Shown here: positions 15,710 to 24,342 of the stretch, one piece after another
How the letters are laid out: the number at the start of each line of letters is the position of its first letter
Position numbering within the stretch: the stretch's first letter is position 1
Notes under the pieces: generated by a model
The model's input: only the letters and a program-made list of their open reading frames with translations
What the model was told of the DNA's origin: nothing
Databases searched by the model: none
Translations under genes and position numbers: made by a program
Assembly (NCBI GenBank): GCA_964463165.1
Contig: CAYXBK010000002.1
Span: forward strand, 235,672-299,671
Length of the DNA stretch: 64,000 nucleotides
Reading direction: 5' to 3'
Source: UBA7236 sp964463165
Lineage (GTDB): Bacteria; Bacteroidota; Bacteroidia; Chitinophagales; BACL12

Positions 15710-16909
15710 ATGATGAATAGATTATTCGCATTGGTAGTTGTCTCCGTGATAACATTTACAACTACAACTCAGGCTCAAATTGCTGTTGGTGAAGATTTCG
15801 ATCTCAATACCGTTACTACCGCTGTTCCATTTCTCAGAATAGCACCGGATGCACGTTCGGGTGGTATGGCGGATGTGGGCATCGCAATTTCTCCAGATGC
15901 AAACAGCATTTTCTGGAATGCCTCCAAACTTGTATTTATTGATGATGAAAAACCGTCAGGTGTTTCACTTACCTATACTCCCTGGCTTAAAAATCTTGTT
16001 CCCGATATTTACCTCGCTTATTTAACCGGTTATTGGAAAGTTGATGAATTACAGGCTTTAAGCGCTTCACTCAGATATTTTTCTTTGGGAACAATCACTT
16101 TTACAGATGCATCAGGCAATGTGCTCCAGGATTTTGACCCGAAAGAATTTGCATTTGATGTAGCTTATTCACGCAAACTGGCAGATAATCTTTCCGCCGG
16201 CCTCGACCTGAAATATCTCTATTCAAATCTCGCAACCGGACAATATGTGAACGGTGTTGAAATTAAACCGGCAAATGGTGTTGCTGCAGATGTATCGCTT
16301 TTCTACACAAATAATTTTGAAACAGGCGATAAAAAATCAAATATCGGCCTCGGTATGAATATTTCGAATATTGGAAATAAGATCACATATACATCAAGTA
16401 TTGAAAAAGATTTCATCCCGACCAATCTCGGATTAGGTGCCGCTTACGGTGTTGAATTCGATGATTACAATAAACTCACTATTGCACTCGATTTAAATAA
16501 ATTACTTGTTCCGACACCTGATTCAACTGACACCAACCCAAATAACGGAATACTCGATTACAAAGAAAAAAGTGTTGTAAGCGGCATCCTTGGTTCATTC
16601 AGCGATGCACCAAACGGGTTCAGTGAAGAATTACACGAAGTAATTGTTTCAACGGGATTGGAATATTGGTACGACAATAAATTTGCGGTGCGCACCGGTT
16701 ATTTTTATGAGCATGCAACAAAAGGCGGACGTCAGTTCTTCACTGTTGGCCTTGGTTTGCGTTACAGTGTTTTCGGACTTGATTTCTCTTATCTGGTTCC
16801 AAGCGGCAATGCGCAAAACCCGCTTGATAATACATTGCGTTTCACATTGATGTTTGACTTCTCTGCATTTAAATCAGATACAGGCGGTGAAGAAGGCACA
16901 ACAGAATAA
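15710..16909 (+). CDS. porV: Type IX secretion outer-membrane protein PorV
   Basis: PorV (LptO) is the outer-membrane beta-barrel that shuttles cargo from the SprA translocon to PorU and takes part in removing the sorting domain. It has 399 residues, with two adjacent ATGs; either is possible. The signal peptide ends near TTTTQAQ. The mature protein begins with TAVPFLRIAPDARSGGMADV followed by ISPDANSIFWNASKL, the PorV signature. Repeated strands follow and end in LDNTLRFTLMFDFSAF, a typical barrel C-terminus. The order porU-porV on one strand matches flavobacterial loci. A strong terminator follows at 16945. Confidence 0.96.
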   Translation: MMNRLFALVVVSVITFTTTTQAQIAVGEDFDLNTVTTAVPFLRIAPDARSGGMADVGIAISPDANSIFWNASKLVFIDDEKPSGVSLTYTPWLKNLVPDIYLAYLTGYWKVDELQALSASLRYFSLGTITFTDASGNVLQDFDPKEFAFDVAYSRKLADNLSAGLDLKYLYSNLATGQYVNGVEIKPANGVAADVSLFYTNNFETGDKKSNIGLGMNISNIGNKITYTSSIEKDFIPTNLGLGAAYGVEFDDYNKLTIALDLNKLLVPTPDSTDTNPNNGILDYKEKSVVSGILGSFSDAPNGFSEELHEVIVSTGLEYWYDNKFAVRTGYFYEHATKGGRQFFTVGLGLRYSVFGLDFSYLVPSGNAQNPLDNTLRFTLMFDFSAFKSDTGGEEGTTE

Positions 16910-16944
16910 ATTTCTTTTCGGGATTTTGTCCCGACAACAAAAAA

Positions 16945-16973
16945 GGCGGTCTCAGAACGAGGCCGCCTTTTTT
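16945..16973 (+). terminator. Intrinsic terminator after porV
   Basis: GGCGGTCTC (16945-16953) pairs with GAGGCCGCC (16959-16967), allowing one G-T pair, with a five-base loop. Six T residues follow at 16968-16973. An A-run precedes it, so it could also work on the other strand. Confidence 0.9.
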
Positions 16974-17016
16974 GTTTGAATAAACTACTAACTTTAAATA
17001 AATTCATGGCCCTTCT

Positions 17017-17583
17017 ATGAAATGCAACTTCGCAAATTTTGCAATTTATTTTCTGATCTTAATGATGTTCAATGGATGTGCCGTTCTTAAAAAACCGGTA
17101 ACTGAATTTACAAATTATACAAATCAGGAATTCGAGAATAAAAATAATTTGCAACCGGTGAGTGATTCCGTTTTAGCAAAACCGCCAATTGGTTTCGCGG
17201 GTATTCATGAATTAAAAATGATTTTTGAAGATGCTGTAAATATTTCGGACCAATTCAAATTCCAAAAATCACAAAATATAAAATCATTTCCCGGTGTCGG
17301 ATTTGATTCACTGGAGATTACCGAAGAACCAGTCACCGATCCCCTGATGATTGCAGGTGTAGCTTGCATTGGCGTAGGCATTTTGGGATCCACGTTTATT
17401 CCATTCAGTAGTGTATTGGTTTTAGTCGGGATCGGCCTGGTTATCGCATCACTCATCCGCATTAAAAATCATCCTGATAAATATAAAGGCAAAGGAATGG
17501 GCATAGCAACATTGGTCGTGGTAGGAGCTTTATTATTGCTTTCCATTGTCGTCATACTCTTTTTCCTGAGTTTGTTTGGCTGA
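17017..17583 (+). CDS. Putative lipoprotein with C-terminal membrane segments
   Basis: A 188-residue protein I do not recognise by name. It starts with a hydrophobic signal ending MMFNGC (Cys21), a plausible lipobox. A polar middle part (about 22-105) follows. The last 75 residues hold two or three hydrophobic segments (PLMIAGVACIGVGILGSTF, SVLVLVGIGLVIASLI, GIATLVVVGALLLLSIVVIL) separated by a basic KNHPDKYKGKG loop. Having both a lipid anchor and membrane helices is uncommon. The signal may instead be a simple membrane anchor. It lies alone between the porV terminator and a PKD protein. Confidence 0.65.
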   Translation: MKCNFANFAIYFLILMMFNGCAVLKKPVTEFTNYTNQEFENKNNLQPVSDSVLAKPPIGFAGIHELKMIFEDAVNISDQFKFQKSQNIKSFPGVGFDSLEITEEPVTDPLMIAGVACIGVGILGSTFIPFSSVLVLVGIGLVIASLIRIKNHPDKYKGKGMGIATLVVVGALLLLSIVVILFFLSLFG

Positions 17584-17687
17584 GAAAATATGAATTGGCT
17601 TTCATACCGAACCATATCATCCGATTATTAATTTTTTCGCATTATTTTTAAACTATTAATATCCGCATTGTTTTATTGAATAATGGT

Positions 17688-18560
17688 ATGATCAAACTCC
17701 GAATCTTTTGTTTCTGTTTATTTTTTTATTTCACAACTGTATATGCAGTTGTAGCTGTAAATGAATTTCAAATTGTGTCTTTCGCATCATGCGCTTCTTC
17801 CTTTACGTATCTTGCTGATGGTTTAACCGTTGATTTTACCAGCACGGCTGATGGCGGCGGGGCTGATATCGTTTCCTACGACTGGAGTTTTGGAGATGGC
17901 GCAACTTCCACAATTGAAAATCCGGAGCATATTTATATTGTTTCAGGTATTTATCCGGTTTGCCTGAGTATTGAAACGTCCGACGGATGCTCAAATACGT
18001 ATTGCGAAACGCTCAATGTCATTAACCCGATTGATACAATTGAATGTGTTGCAGATTTTTCATTTGAAACAATTGATCTCAATGTGAGTTTTACAAATCT
18101 TTCTGATCCCGATGTGGGAGCAATTACTTCCTATTCATGGGATTTTGGAGATGGAAGTTATTCATCAGATGAAAATCCGGAGCATATTTTTGCAGCATCG
18201 GGTTATTTCGAAGTCTGCCTCACCATAGGTACCGATGCAGGTTGCAGTGATGAAACTTGCATGATTATTAATGTAACCTCACCGGTTTCAATTCAAAACA
18301 TAAATCAATTTGATTTTAATTTATATCCAAATCCTTCTTCAGGAAATATTGAAATCTCATTTACAATGAATTCAGATGCGGAAACAAATATTTATCTTAC
18401 TGATATTTCCGGAAAAAATATACTGAATATATTTTTCGGGGAATTAACAGCTGGTAATCATTTATTGAAAGAAAATATTTCTGCTTTACCTGATGGGATT
18501 TATTTTATTTATATCAGGTCAAAAACCGGAGCGGCTGTGCAGAAATTGATTAAAAATTAA
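17688..18560 (+). CDS. Secreted PKD-domain protein with type IX sorting domain
   Basis: A 290-residue extracellular protein. The ATG at 17688 is chosen over an upstream TTG because it starts directly at a signal peptide (MIKLRIFCFCLFFYF...VYA). Two PKD domains follow (each with the 'YDWSFGDG' or 'YSWDFGDG' core and 'ENPEHIY/F' next to it). They are cysteine-bearing and spaced about 85 residues apart. The final about 75 residues (FNLYPNPSSGNIEISF ... DGIYFIYIRSKTGAAVQKLIKN) are a type-A type IX C-terminal sorting domain. It is therefore likely exported and processed by the PorU/PorV system encoded just upstream. Ligand or role is unknown. Confidence 0.85.
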   Translation: MIKLRIFCFCLFFYFTTVYAVVAVNEFQIVSFASCASSFTYLADGLTVDFTSTADGGGADIVSYDWSFGDGATSTIENPEHIYIVSGIYPVCLSIETSDGCSNTYCETLNVINPIDTIECVADFSFETIDLNVSFTNLSDPDVGAITSYSWDFGDGSYSSDENPEHIFAASGYFEVCLTIGTDAGCSDETCMIINVTSPVSIQNINQFDFNLYPNPSSGNIEISFTMNSDAETNIYLTDISGKNILNIFFGELTAGNHLLKENISALPDGIYFIYIRSKTGAAVQKLIKN

Positions 18561-18588
18561 TTTCAAAATTTGTTCCCGAGAATACTCA

Positions 18589-18804
18589 GAATTTATCTGC
18601 GAGAATCAGCGGAATCTGCGGGCAAAAAATCTCCCGAAGATTCCGCAGATCAGCGCAGAATTCATCAACGAAAATCTATACTCATTTAATTCCTCTCCCT
18701 CCTTTCCCTCTGAGTTTATTATAATTTAATACCGCCGAGTGAAAGGAGAAAAAGAGAAAAGGAGAAAATTTTATCTGCGAAAATCGGCGAGATCTGCGGG
18801 AGAC
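18589..18804. repeat. Nested palindromic repeats (period-10 'ATCTGCG' family)
   Basis: This fills the 311-bp gap before icmF. An inverted repeat at 18589-18666 has arms built of units like ATCTGCGAGA, ATCAGCGGA, ATCTGCGGG. A second inverted pair follows, CTCCTTTC near 18699 with GAAAGGAG near 18741. A third direct copy of the 10-mer array lies at 18770-18802. The CTGTG variant of the same array occurs at 58032-58160. No gene is visible here. Confidence 0.7.
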
Positions 18805-18871
18805 CAGCATTTAATCGTAAGAATTTCATCTCTCCCCACCAATTAATTAAATTTGAGCTCGTAAAAGCAAT

Positions 18872-21800
18872 ATGAAAGAAGTCCAACCTTACCATCCGAA
18901 ACATAAAGTGAGAATTGTTACTGCCGCGAGTTTATTCGACGGCCACGATGCAGCCATCAATGTGATGCGACGTATCATTCAGGCAACAGGTGTTGAAGTG
19001 ATCCATCTTGGTCACGACCGCAGTGTGGATGAGGTGGTAAATTGCGCCATCCAGGAAGATGTGCAGGCCATTGCAATGACGAGCTACCAGGGTGGGCATG
19101 TCGAATATTTTAAATACATGTTTGATCTTCTCAAACAAAAAAATGCTTCACATATTAAAATTTTCGGTGGTGGCGGCGGAACAATTTTGCCGGAAGAAAT
19201 AAAAGAACTCGAAAATTACGGCATTACGAAAATTTATTCTCCTGATGACGGAAGAGCGATGGGACTGCAGGGCATGATCAACGATCTGGTTGAAAAAAGT
19301 GATTTTGCAACAGGAATACATTTAAATGGAGAAGTAAATAAACTCGGAATTAAAGACTGGGGAAGTATTGCAAGATTAATTTCTGCAGTTGAAAATAATT
19401 CACCTGATGCGCAAAATATGATGTCGCAGATTCAGGTGATGATCAAAGAAAATAAAACACCGGTGCTCGGAATTACAGGAACTGGCGGTGCGGGGAAATC
19501 ATCATTAGTGGATGAATTGGTTCGAAGATTTTTAATTGATTTCAAAGAGAAAACAATTGCCGTTCTTTCTGTTGATCCGAGTAAAAGAAAAACCGGTGGT
19601 GCATTACTCGGCGACAGGATCCGGATGAATGCAATAAATAATCCGAGAGTGTATATGCGTTCGATGGCAACACGCCAGGCAAATCTTGCATTAAGCAAAC
19701 ACGTAGATGAAGCTGTGAAAATTTTAAAAGCAGCGAATTTTGATATCATTATTTTGGAAACTTCCGGCATCGGACAAAGTGATACGGAAATTACCGAACA
19801 TAGCGATGTGAGTTTATATGTGATGACGCCGGAATTCGGAGCAGCAAGTCAGCTGGAAAAAATTGACATGCTCGATTTTGCAGATATTATTGCAATCAAC
19901 AAATTTGATAAACGCGGTGCGCAGGATGCATTGCGTGATGTGCGCAAACAATTTCAACGCAATCATAAATTATTTGAAAAAGCTGTGGATACTATGCCGG
20001 TATTTGCAACCATCGCTTCACAGTTTAATGATCCGGGAACAAATCAGCTCTACCGCCATTTAATGGATATCATAAAAGAGAAAACAAATGTTGATCTCCA
20101 CAGCGATTTTCATATTACGGATGAGATGAGCAAAAAAATATTTATCATCCCACCACAACGTACAAGATATCTCGCGGAAATTTCTGAAACTAACCGCAAT
20201 TACGATAAATGGGTGATCGAACAAAGTGATATCGCACAAAAATTATATGCGATAAAAACAACTGCAACGATTCTCGAAAATAAAAAAGAACAGGATATTC
20301 CGACGATTGAAAAATTAACGGAAGAATTCAAACAATTTTCATTGCAATTCGACAGACAAAATCAACAGTTCATTGACGACTGGAGTAAGAAAGTCCAATC
20401 GTATAAAGATGAAAATTATATTTTCAAGGTCCGCGACAAAGAATTAAAAATCAAAACACATTCAGAAAGTTTATCACATCTGCAAATTCCAAAAATAAGT
20501 TTACCGAAATACACCGCATGGGGAGATATTCTCAAATGGCAGTTACAGGAAAATGTGCCGGGAGAATTTCCGTTTACCGCCGGTATTTATCCGTTTAAAC
20601 GGGAGGAAGAAGACCCGACCAGAATGTTTGCAGGTGAAGGCGGACCAGAGCGCACGAATAAACGTTTTCATTATGTGAGTCTGAGTATGCCCGCAAAACG
20701 TTTGTCAACGGCATTCGACAGCGTAACACTTTATGGAAATGATCCGGACTATCGCCCGGATATTTATGGAAAGATCGGAAACAGTGGTGTAAGTATCTGT
20801 TGTCTGGATGATGCGAAAAAATTATACAGCGGTTTTGATCTTGCCGATCCGAAAACTTCTGTCTCGATGACGATCAACGGCCCTGCTCCGATGCTGCTCG
20901 GATTTTTCATGAATGCTGCAATTGATCAGCAATGCGAAAAATATATTCACGAAAATAATCTCATTGAAGACGTAAATAAAAAAATTGCGGAGATCTTTAA
21001 AGGCCGTGAACATCTAAAACCAAAATATAATGAACCCGAATTACCGGCGGGTCATAACGGATTAGGTTTAATGCTGCTTGGTGTTACCGGCGACCAGGTT
21101 TTGCCTGCAGATGTATACAAAAAAATAAAAGCAGACACCTTACATAAAGTGCGTGGTACTGTGCAGGCGGATATTTTAAAAGAAGATCAGGCGCAAAACA
21201 CATGTATTTTCTCCACTGAATTTGCTCTGCGTTTAATGGGCGATGTGCAGGAATATTTTATTCAGCAGAAAGTGCGGAATTTTTATTCGGTTTCAATTTC
21301 GGGTTATCATATTGCAGAAGCCGGTGCAAATCCGATTACACAATTGGCTTTCACACTTGCAAACGGTTTTACATATGTAGAATATTATTTAAGCCGCGGC
21401 ATGAACATCAATGATTTCGGACCGAACCTTTCTTTCTTTTTTAGCAACGGAGTTGATCCGGAATATGCAGTGATCGGAAGAGTGGCGAGAAGAATCTGGG
21501 CCAAAGCCATGAAAGAAAAATATCATGCCGATGATCGCACACAAAAATTAAAATATCATATTCAAACGAGCGGCAGAAGTTTGCACGCACAGGAAATTGA
21601 TTTTAATGATATCCGCACAACGTTGCAGGCATTATATGCGATTTATGATAATTGCAATTCGCTTCATACAAATGCATATGATGAAGCAATCACCACACCA
21701 ACGGAAGAAAGTGTGCGCCGTGCAATGGCAATTCAGTTGATTATTAATAAAGAACTCGGCCTTGCTAAAAATGAAAATCCGATTCAGGGATCCTTTATTA

Positions 21801-22252
21801 TTGAAGAATTAACCGATCTTGTTGAAGAAGCGGTATTAACTGAATTCGATCGTATAACAGAACGTGGTGGTGTATTAGGTGCAATGGAAACCATGTATCA
21901 GCGTGGACAAATTCAGGAAGAGAGTTTATATTATGAAACTTTGAAACATTCGGGTGCTTATCCGATCATCGGTGTAAATACTTTTTTAAATTCAAAAGGA
22001 TCACCTACAATTACACCATCGGAAGTAATTCGGGCAACAGAAGAAGAAAAAGAATTTCAAATTACCACTTTAAAATATCTCCACGAAAAAAATAAATCCA
22101 TCACGCAGGATCAATTGCGCAAAGTGCAACTTGCCGCCATTGAAAACAAAAACATTTTTGAATTTTTAATGGAAGCATGTAAATATTGTTCACTCGGACA
22201 GATCACTCATTCATTATTTGAGGTCGGAGGACAATACCGCAGAAATATGTAA
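18872..22252 (+). CDS. icmF: Fused isobutyryl-CoA mutase (IcmF)
   Basis: A 1126-residue fusion of a B12-binding domain, a MeaB-like GTPase chaperone and an acyl-CoA mutase, the IcmF architecture. It interconverts isobutyryl-CoA and n-butyryl-CoA with adenosylcobalamin. The B12 domain (about 12-150) has FDGHDAAINVM, the cobalt-coordinating His loop, and GGGGTILPEEI. The G domain (about 195-470) has GITGTGGAGKSSLVDEL, DPSKRKTGGALLGDRIRM, ETSGIGQSDTEI and NKFDKRGAQDA. The mutase barrel (about 565-1126) opens with FPFTAGIYPFKREEEDPTRM, characteristic of IcmF rather than methylmalonyl-CoA mutase. The last 28 bp of the gene are partly duplicated 58 bp downstream. The next gene starts 82 bp on. Confidence 0.95.
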   Translation: MKEVQPYHPKHKVRIVTAASLFDGHDAAINVMRRIIQATGVEVIHLGHDRSVDEVVNCAIQEDVQAIAMTSYQGGHVEYFKYMFDLLKQKNASHIKIFGGGGGTILPEEIKELENYGITKIYSPDDGRAMGLQGMINDLVEKSDFATGIHLNGEVNKLGIKDWGSIARLISAVENNSPDAQNMMSQIQVMIKENKTPVLGITGTGGAGKSSLVDELVRRFLIDFKEKTIAVLSVDPSKRKTGGALLGDRIRMNAINNPRVYMRSMATRQANLALSKHVDEAVKILKAANFDIIILETSGIGQSDTEITEHSDVSLYVMTPEFGAASQLEKIDMLDFADIIAINKFDKRGAQDALRDVRKQFQRNHKLFEKAVDTMPVFATIASQFNDPGTNQLYRHLMDIIKEKTNVDLHSDFHITDEMSKKIFIIPPQRTRYLAEISETNRNYDKWVIEQSDIAQKLYAIKTTATILENKKEQDIPTIEKLTEEFKQFSLQFDRQNQQFIDDWSKKVQSYKDENYIFKVRDKELKIKTHSESLSHLQIPKISLPKYTAWGDILKWQLQENVPGEFPFTAGIYPFKREEEDPTRMFAGEGGPERTNKRFHYVSLSMPAKRLSTAFDSVTLYGNDPDYRPDIYGKIGNSGVSICCLDDAKKLYSGFDLADPKTSVSMTINGPAPMLLGFFMNAAIDQQCEKYIHENNLIEDVNKKIAEIFKGREHLKPKYNEPELPAGHNGLGLMLLGVTGDQVLPADVYKKIKADTLHKVRGTVQADILKEDQAQNTCIFSTEFALRLMGDVQEYFIQQKVRNFYSVSISGYHIAEAGANPITQLAFTLANGFTYVEYYLSRGMNINDFGPNLSFFFSNGVDPEYAVIGRVARRIWAKAMKEKYHADDRTQKLKYHIQTSGRSLHAQEIDFNDIRTTLQALYAIYDNCNSLHTNAYDEAITTPTEESVRRAMAIQLIINKELGLAKNENPIQGSFIIEELTDLVEEAVLTEFDRITERGGVLGAMETMYQRGQIQEESLYYETLKHSGAYPIIGVNTFLNSKGSPTITPSEVIRATEEEKEFQITTLKYLHEKNKSITQDQLRKVQLAAIENKNIFEFLMEACKYCSLGQITHSLFEVGGQYRRNM

Positions 22253-22311
22253 TACAATTGTCTCCGATCCGACGCAGGCGGATGGAGGACAATATCGAAG
22301 GAATATGTAAT
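22223..22311 (+). repeat. Hairpin and duplicated gene end at the icmF 3' terminus
   Basis: GGAGGACAATACCG plus the following bases through the TAA stop (22226-22253) recur as GGAGGACAATATCG through ATATGTAA (22284-22311), with about three mismatches. Between them sits a GC-rich piece (CCGACGCAGGCGGATGG). In addition, GTCGGAGGACAAT before the stop pairs with ATTGTCTCCGA after it, so the stop codon lies in the loop of a hairpin. Confidence 0.65.
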
Positions 22312-22334
22312 AATAATCATCGCTAAATTTCAAT

Positions 22335-23528
22335 TTGGAAAATCAAATATCCCAATCTCTCCGCACACTTAAACCACCAGTCGGGATGGTGCGTGTATCG
22401 GGCTTTTTAACAAGGCTGATTGAATTATATTTTTTAACGGTTGTGGTTAGTTTTTTTCTGGGATTCCTGAACATGTTTCCATTCGACGAATTTGGCGATG
22501 CGGCATTTCCGAAAATCATCCGTGGTTTTATGTATTCCGTTATGTGTCTGGTGGTGTTGATGATCACGAACAAACGTATTAAAACATATCTCGGAGAGCG
22601 TTCACCCGAACTTGTTAAAAATAATTTGCACATGGGTGTTCTCACAGTTTCGGGTGCCGCGATTGTAATTGCTGCCGCATGGTTTGTCGGAACAAGATTT
22701 CTTGGCAATGATTTCGGAACTTCTTTCTTTTTAAAATGGGCCGGAGGTATAATATCTGTTTTTTTATTGCTGGTGCCCTACAATTTATTGAAATCACTTG
22801 AGGTGAAATTCAATGCAAATTACAAGCATCTCATTTTACAAAAATTAATTTCCGCCGATACATCCATCAACTGGCAGGAAAATGCATTTCTTCCCCAACA
22901 GGATTTTACCGAATCAAATCTTTTCAATTTTCAATCGATCTGGAATTATACGGGAAGTGACTTGTTCGAACAAAAAGAATTTAATTTCAGGGGCAGCAGA
23001 TTGATTGTGCAGCAGAAGGAAGTTAATTCAAGCGGTGGAAAAACGGAAGTAAAAATTACTGAAATATTTAACGGTTATTTATTTATTGCTGATTTTAATA
23101 AACCATTTCAGCATCAAACATTTATTTTTCCGGATACGGGGCGCCAGATATTAGGAGCGGTATACGGAGAAATAGCGAATGAATGGGTGAAACGGGGAGA
23201 TGCGAAACTCGTACAGTTTGAAGATGTAAATTTCGAGCAGAAATTTTCTGTATACGCAACCGACGAAGTGGAAGCCAGATATCTTCTTTCTACTAAATTA
23301 ATTGAGCGCATTAATCAGTTCAGCGATCATTTTTATCAGGCAATTTCAATTTCATTCAGCGGGAATAAAATTTATATTGCTGTAAAAACAGAAAAAGATA
23401 TTCTCACGCCACATCTCTATGGAAAAATTGATGACCCCGAATATCTCAGGAAACAAATCGCACAGCTTACCGCACTATTAAGCCTTCCCGATCAACTGGA
23501 TCTGAAAACAAAGATCTGGGCGAATTAA
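22335..23528 (+). CDS. DUF3137 membrane protein
   Basis: A 397-residue protein with four hydrophobic segments in the first 150 residues, then a soluble domain. The soluble part carries DVNFEQKFSVYATDEVEARYLLS and SISFSGNKIYIAVKTEKDILTPHLY, the signature I associate with DUF3137. DUF3137 proteins are of unknown function. The start is uncertain. The codon at 22335 is TTG; the first ATG is 51 nt later (MVRVSGFLTRLIELYF) and places the start right before the first membrane helix. It follows icmF on the same strand and converges with the Lrp regulator. Confidence 0.75.
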   Translation: MENQISQSLRTLKPPVGMVRVSGFLTRLIELYFLTVVVSFFLGFLNMFPFDEFGDAAFPKIIRGFMYSVMCLVVLMITNKRIKTYLGERSPELVKNNLHMGVLTVSGAAIVIAAAWFVGTRFLGNDFGTSFFLKWAGGIISVFLLLVPYNLLKSLEVKFNANYKHLILQKLISADTSINWQENAFLPQQDFTESNLFNFQSIWNYTGSDLFEQKEFNFRGSRLIVQQKEVNSSGGKTEVKITEIFNGYLFIADFNKPFQHQTFIFPDTGRQILGAVYGEIANEWVKRGDAKLVQFEDVNFEQKFSVYATDEVEARYLLSTKLIERINQFSDHFYQAISISFSGNKIYIAVKTEKDILTPHLYGKIDDPEYLRKQIAQLTALLSLPDQLDLKTKIWAN

Positions 23529-23537
23529 AATGCAGAA

Positions 23538-24014
23538 TTATTTTTTCGGATGATTCAGCTTCATCGGCCTCGAAAATGTTTCTTCGAGAGAAATGAATGT
23601 TTCCGTACGGTCGATACCGGCAATTTGCTGAATTTTATCGTGCAGCACTTCCTTCAGATGTAAGGTATCCTTGCAAATAATTTTAAGGAACATACTGTAT
23701 GTGCCGGTCATATAATGGCAATCCACAATTTCTGCAATTTTCTGAAGCTCGGTTACCACATTATCATACATTGAACTTTTGTCAAGGTATACACCAAGAA
23801 ATGCCGTAATACCGTATCCCAGCCGCAGCGGATGGATGGTGAGATGAGATGAGCGAATTACGCCCATATCATTCAGCTTTTTCATGCGCACATGAATTGT
23901 TCCGGGCGACACACCTACCTTCTGGGCAACCTCGGTAAAAGGCATCATAGCGTTGTTCATCAGCAGATGAAGAATCTGCACATCGACATTGTCAATTTCG
24001 TAATTTTCAGCCAT
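23538..24014 (-). CDS. Lrp/AsnC family transcriptional regulator
   Basis: A 158-residue feast/famine regulator. The N-terminal winged helix-turn-helix reads DVQILHLLMNNAMMPFTEVAQKVGVS...TIHVRMKKLNDMGVI. The C-terminal RAM (ligand-binding, oligomerising) domain reads FLGVYLDKSSMYDNVV ... VDCHYMTGTYSMFLKIICKD. Family length is about 150-165. A TATATTTG box and an inverted repeat TTACC-N5-GGTAA sit 16-46 nt upstream, which suggests autoregulation. Targets are unknown. The divergent side carries a candidate small RNA and the patatin gene. Confidence 0.93.
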   Translation of the reverse strand: MAENYEIDNVDVQILHLLMNNAMMPFTEVAQKVGVSPGTIHVRMKKLNDMGVIRSSHLTIHPLRLGYGITAFLGVYLDKSSMYDNVVTELQKIAEIVDCHYMTGTYSMFLKIICKDTLHLKEVLHDKIQQIAGIDRTETFISLEETFSRPMKLNHPKK

Positions 24015-24029
24015 TTGGGTTAAATTTAA

Positions 24030-24044
24030 TTACCTATAAGGTAA
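24030..24044. promoter_or_regulatory. Candidate autoregulatory operator of the Lrp-type regulator
   Basis: The 15-bp inverted repeat TTACC-TATAA-GGTAA lies between the regulator's -7 box and its start codon, right where transcription would begin. Lrp/AsnC proteins typically bind about 15-bp dyads and repress their own genes. Assignment is by position and symmetry. Confidence 0.45.
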
Positions 24045-24052
24045 CGTTCCGG

Positions 24053-24060
24053 CAAATATA
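24053..24060 (-). promoter_or_regulatory. -7 box of the Lrp-type regulator gene
   Basis: The reverse strand reads TATATTTG, matching TAnnTTTG, with the predicted start point falling at the edge of the TTACC/GGTAA dyad. Confidence 0.5.
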
Positions 24061-24125
24061 TTTAAGATTTTCTAAAAAATAGTTTTTTTGCTTGAATAAT
24101 TTGTAAAACTCATGCAATTTGTACC

Positions 24126-24133
24126 TATATTTG
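24126..24133 (+). promoter_or_regulatory. -7 box of a candidate small RNA
   Basis: TATATTTG on the forward strand, with no open reading frame starting downstream before the terminator at 24181. Confidence 0.4.
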
Positions 24134-24138
24134 CCTGA

Positions 24139-24215
24139 CCTTTTTAGGTTATTGGTATTTCATAATTCCCTACCATTACAATGCTGCCTGATGAGGAGCG
24201 GGCAGCATTTTTTTT
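24139..24215 (+). ncRNA. Candidate small RNA or attenuator, about 77 nt
   Basis: A promoter-like TATATTTG and a strong intrinsic terminator bracket about 77 nt without a coding frame. The 5' part can form a small ACCT/AGGT hairpin. The 3' end is the terminator hairpin. It may be a free-standing sRNA, or a leader/attenuator for the patatin gene that starts 128 bp further on. No known RNA family is recognised. Confidence 0.35.
24181..24215 (+). terminator. Intrinsic terminator in the Lrp-patatin gap
   Basis: ATGCTGCC (24181-24188) pairs perfectly with GGCAGCAT (24201-24208) across a 12-nt loop, followed by eight T residues. No protein gene on the forward strand lies between 23528 and this point, so it must end a non-coding transcript or attenuate the downstream gene. 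Confidence 0.85.
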
Positions 24216-24342
24216 CCTTTCATTTTTCCATACACGCATCATTTTTTTCATTTCGTTTATTCGTTATCTTACATACATTTTACGAATCTGTATATCTGTT
24301 TTCTGTTCAGATTCCGTTTTGCTAAAAATGCTACTATAATTT

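Noticed and set aside
18561..18871. Cobalamin riboswitch upstream of icmF
   Set aside because: The region is AT/GA-rich repeat DNA and I could not find a B12-box-like sequence; the hairpins are explained by repeats.
18872..22252. Methylmalonyl-CoA mutase
   Set aside because: The single-chain B12-GTPase-mutase order and the FPFTAGIYPFKREEEDPTRM region are those of IcmF.
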